Assembly: GCA_027307335.1 (NCBI GenBank)
Contig: DAHUXD010000036.1
Span: 1 to 64,000, forward strand
Length of the DNA: 64,000 bases
Direction: 5' to 3'
Source: Acidobacteriota bacterium
GTDB lineage: Bacteria > Acidobacteriota > Thermoanaerobaculia > UBA5066 > Gp7-AA6
Shown: piece after piece, positions 63,577 through 64,000 of the stretch
How the letters are laid out: each line of letters opens with the position of its first letter
Position numbering within the stretch: position 1 is the first letter of the stretch
The notes under the pieces: model-generated
The model's input: only the letters and a program-made list of their open reading frames with translations
Told to the model about the DNA's origin: nothing
Databases searched by the model: none
Made by a program: the position numbers and the translations under genes

Positions 63577-64000
63577 TCACTTCCCCTTGGAGATGTCCTT
63601 CGCGCAGTCCTCGAGGCCGTTTTCGACGGCGTCGTGAATTGTCGAGCCCTTGGCCTTTTCCCGGATCTCGGCCACGATCGCGCCGCTCTTGTCCTTGATG
63701 ATCAGCTCCATGCCGACCCCGGGGTTGGCGCCCCAGCCGCCCCAGACGCGCGCCGCGCCGCTCGGCTCCCAGGCGTTGAAGATGTTGCCCTCGACCGTGT
63801 AGTCGGCGGGCCCCTTGTCCACCACGTCGTAGCCCTGCTTCTGGAGCCACTGCTCCATGTACTCCTTGCCGTACGAGGCCGCTTCCTTGGGCTCGCGGCC
63901 CTTCCCGTTGTGCTCGAACTCCTTCACGAGGACCGTCTTGCCCTTGAGCGCCCCGTTCGGGAAATAGACCCAGTCGGCGTCCTTGCCCTTGACCAGCTTG
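63577..64000 (-). CDS. DUF4410-like protein of unknown function (5' partial)
   Basis: The frame is open to the window edge on the minus strand, so the start lies outside. Visible: about 141 residues with YMEQWLQKQGYDVVDKG, ADYTVEGNIFNAWEP and GMELIIKDKSGAIVAEI, a pattern like DUF4410 envelope proteins (a strand with V/Y-x-E-G and a final G-x-L-x-x-V core). Probably secreted or a lipoprotein, but the N-terminus is not seen. It is transcribed towards phoH. Confidence 0.6.
   Translation of the reverse strand, partial: KLVKGKDADWVYFPNGALKGKTVLVKEFEHNGKGREPKEAASYGKEYMEQWLQKQGYDVVDKGPADYTVEGNIFNAWEPSGAARVWGGWGANPGVGMELIIKDKSGAIVAEIREKAKGSTIHDAVENGLEDCAKDISKGK

Overview
This is a very GC-rich, densely packed bacterial chromosome segment with 62 recognisable genes. 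No tRNA, rRNA, CRISPR array, insertion sequence or phage gene was seen, and no intergenic gap exceeds about 170 bp. The envelope genes (O-antigen-type polysaccharide cluster, polyprenyl-phosphate sugar transferase, MtgA transglycosylase, a lipoprotein) point to a Gram-negative cell. The mix of MglA-like GTPase, RNase J, CIRCE-controlled groESL, 7TM-HD protein, L-lysine 6-aminotransferase and Memo protein fits a GC-rich soil or sediment lineage such as Acidobacteriota. That placement is an inference; Myxococcota-like lineages are not excluded.

Layout: 1-8347 holds an O-antigen ligase-like gene with a TPR partner, converging on a minus-strand operon of four glycosyltransferases and one sugar transferase that is headed by an AAA ATPase. 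8464-13557 has a zinc metallopeptidase, the agmatine-to-putrescine pair aguA-aguB, and groES-groEL under a CIRCE operator. 13641-19084 is a nucleotide-sugar and glycan block (SDR epimerase, acetyltransferase, two DegT aminotransferases, a GtrB-like transferase) with a YefM-YoeB toxin-antitoxin pair inside it. 19160-24902 carries rsmB, fmt and ftsK. 24988-30701 is accessory: ArsC-like fusion, MBL hydrolase, radical SAM protein, and small membrane and regulator genes. 30689-34430 is a DUF2142 protein, RNase J and RsmA. 34491-41464 has a GAF-GGDEF protein, Lat, MtgA, an Ig-like lipoprotein, a SPASM protein divergent from a Memo protein, and an NTF2-like protein. 41501-49401 has two GT-C-like membrane proteins with a methyltransferase, an asparaginase-family enzyme, a Rieske oxygenase and a HEPN-MNT pair. 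49532-55435 has an inositol phosphatase, a GH113-like protein and pyrR-pyrB-pyrC. 55542-63465 has an MglA-like GTPase fused to a coiled-coil tail and the phoH-yqfF-ybeY-CorC-era housekeeping cluster. 63577-64000 is a partial DUF4410-like gene.

Most co-directional genes overlap by four bases (ATGA or GTGA), implying translational coupling. Two cross-cutting signals stand out. First, at least thirteen transcription-unit heads have a TANNNT -10-like box only 5-9 nt before the start codon, as expected for leaderless mRNAs, including the pyrR operon, which therefore lacks room for a classical PyrR attenuator. Second, several unrelated palindromic repeat families are present. Some sit at convergent gene ends, and two are read through in frame inside proteins (acetyltransferase zinc ribbon, YbeY).
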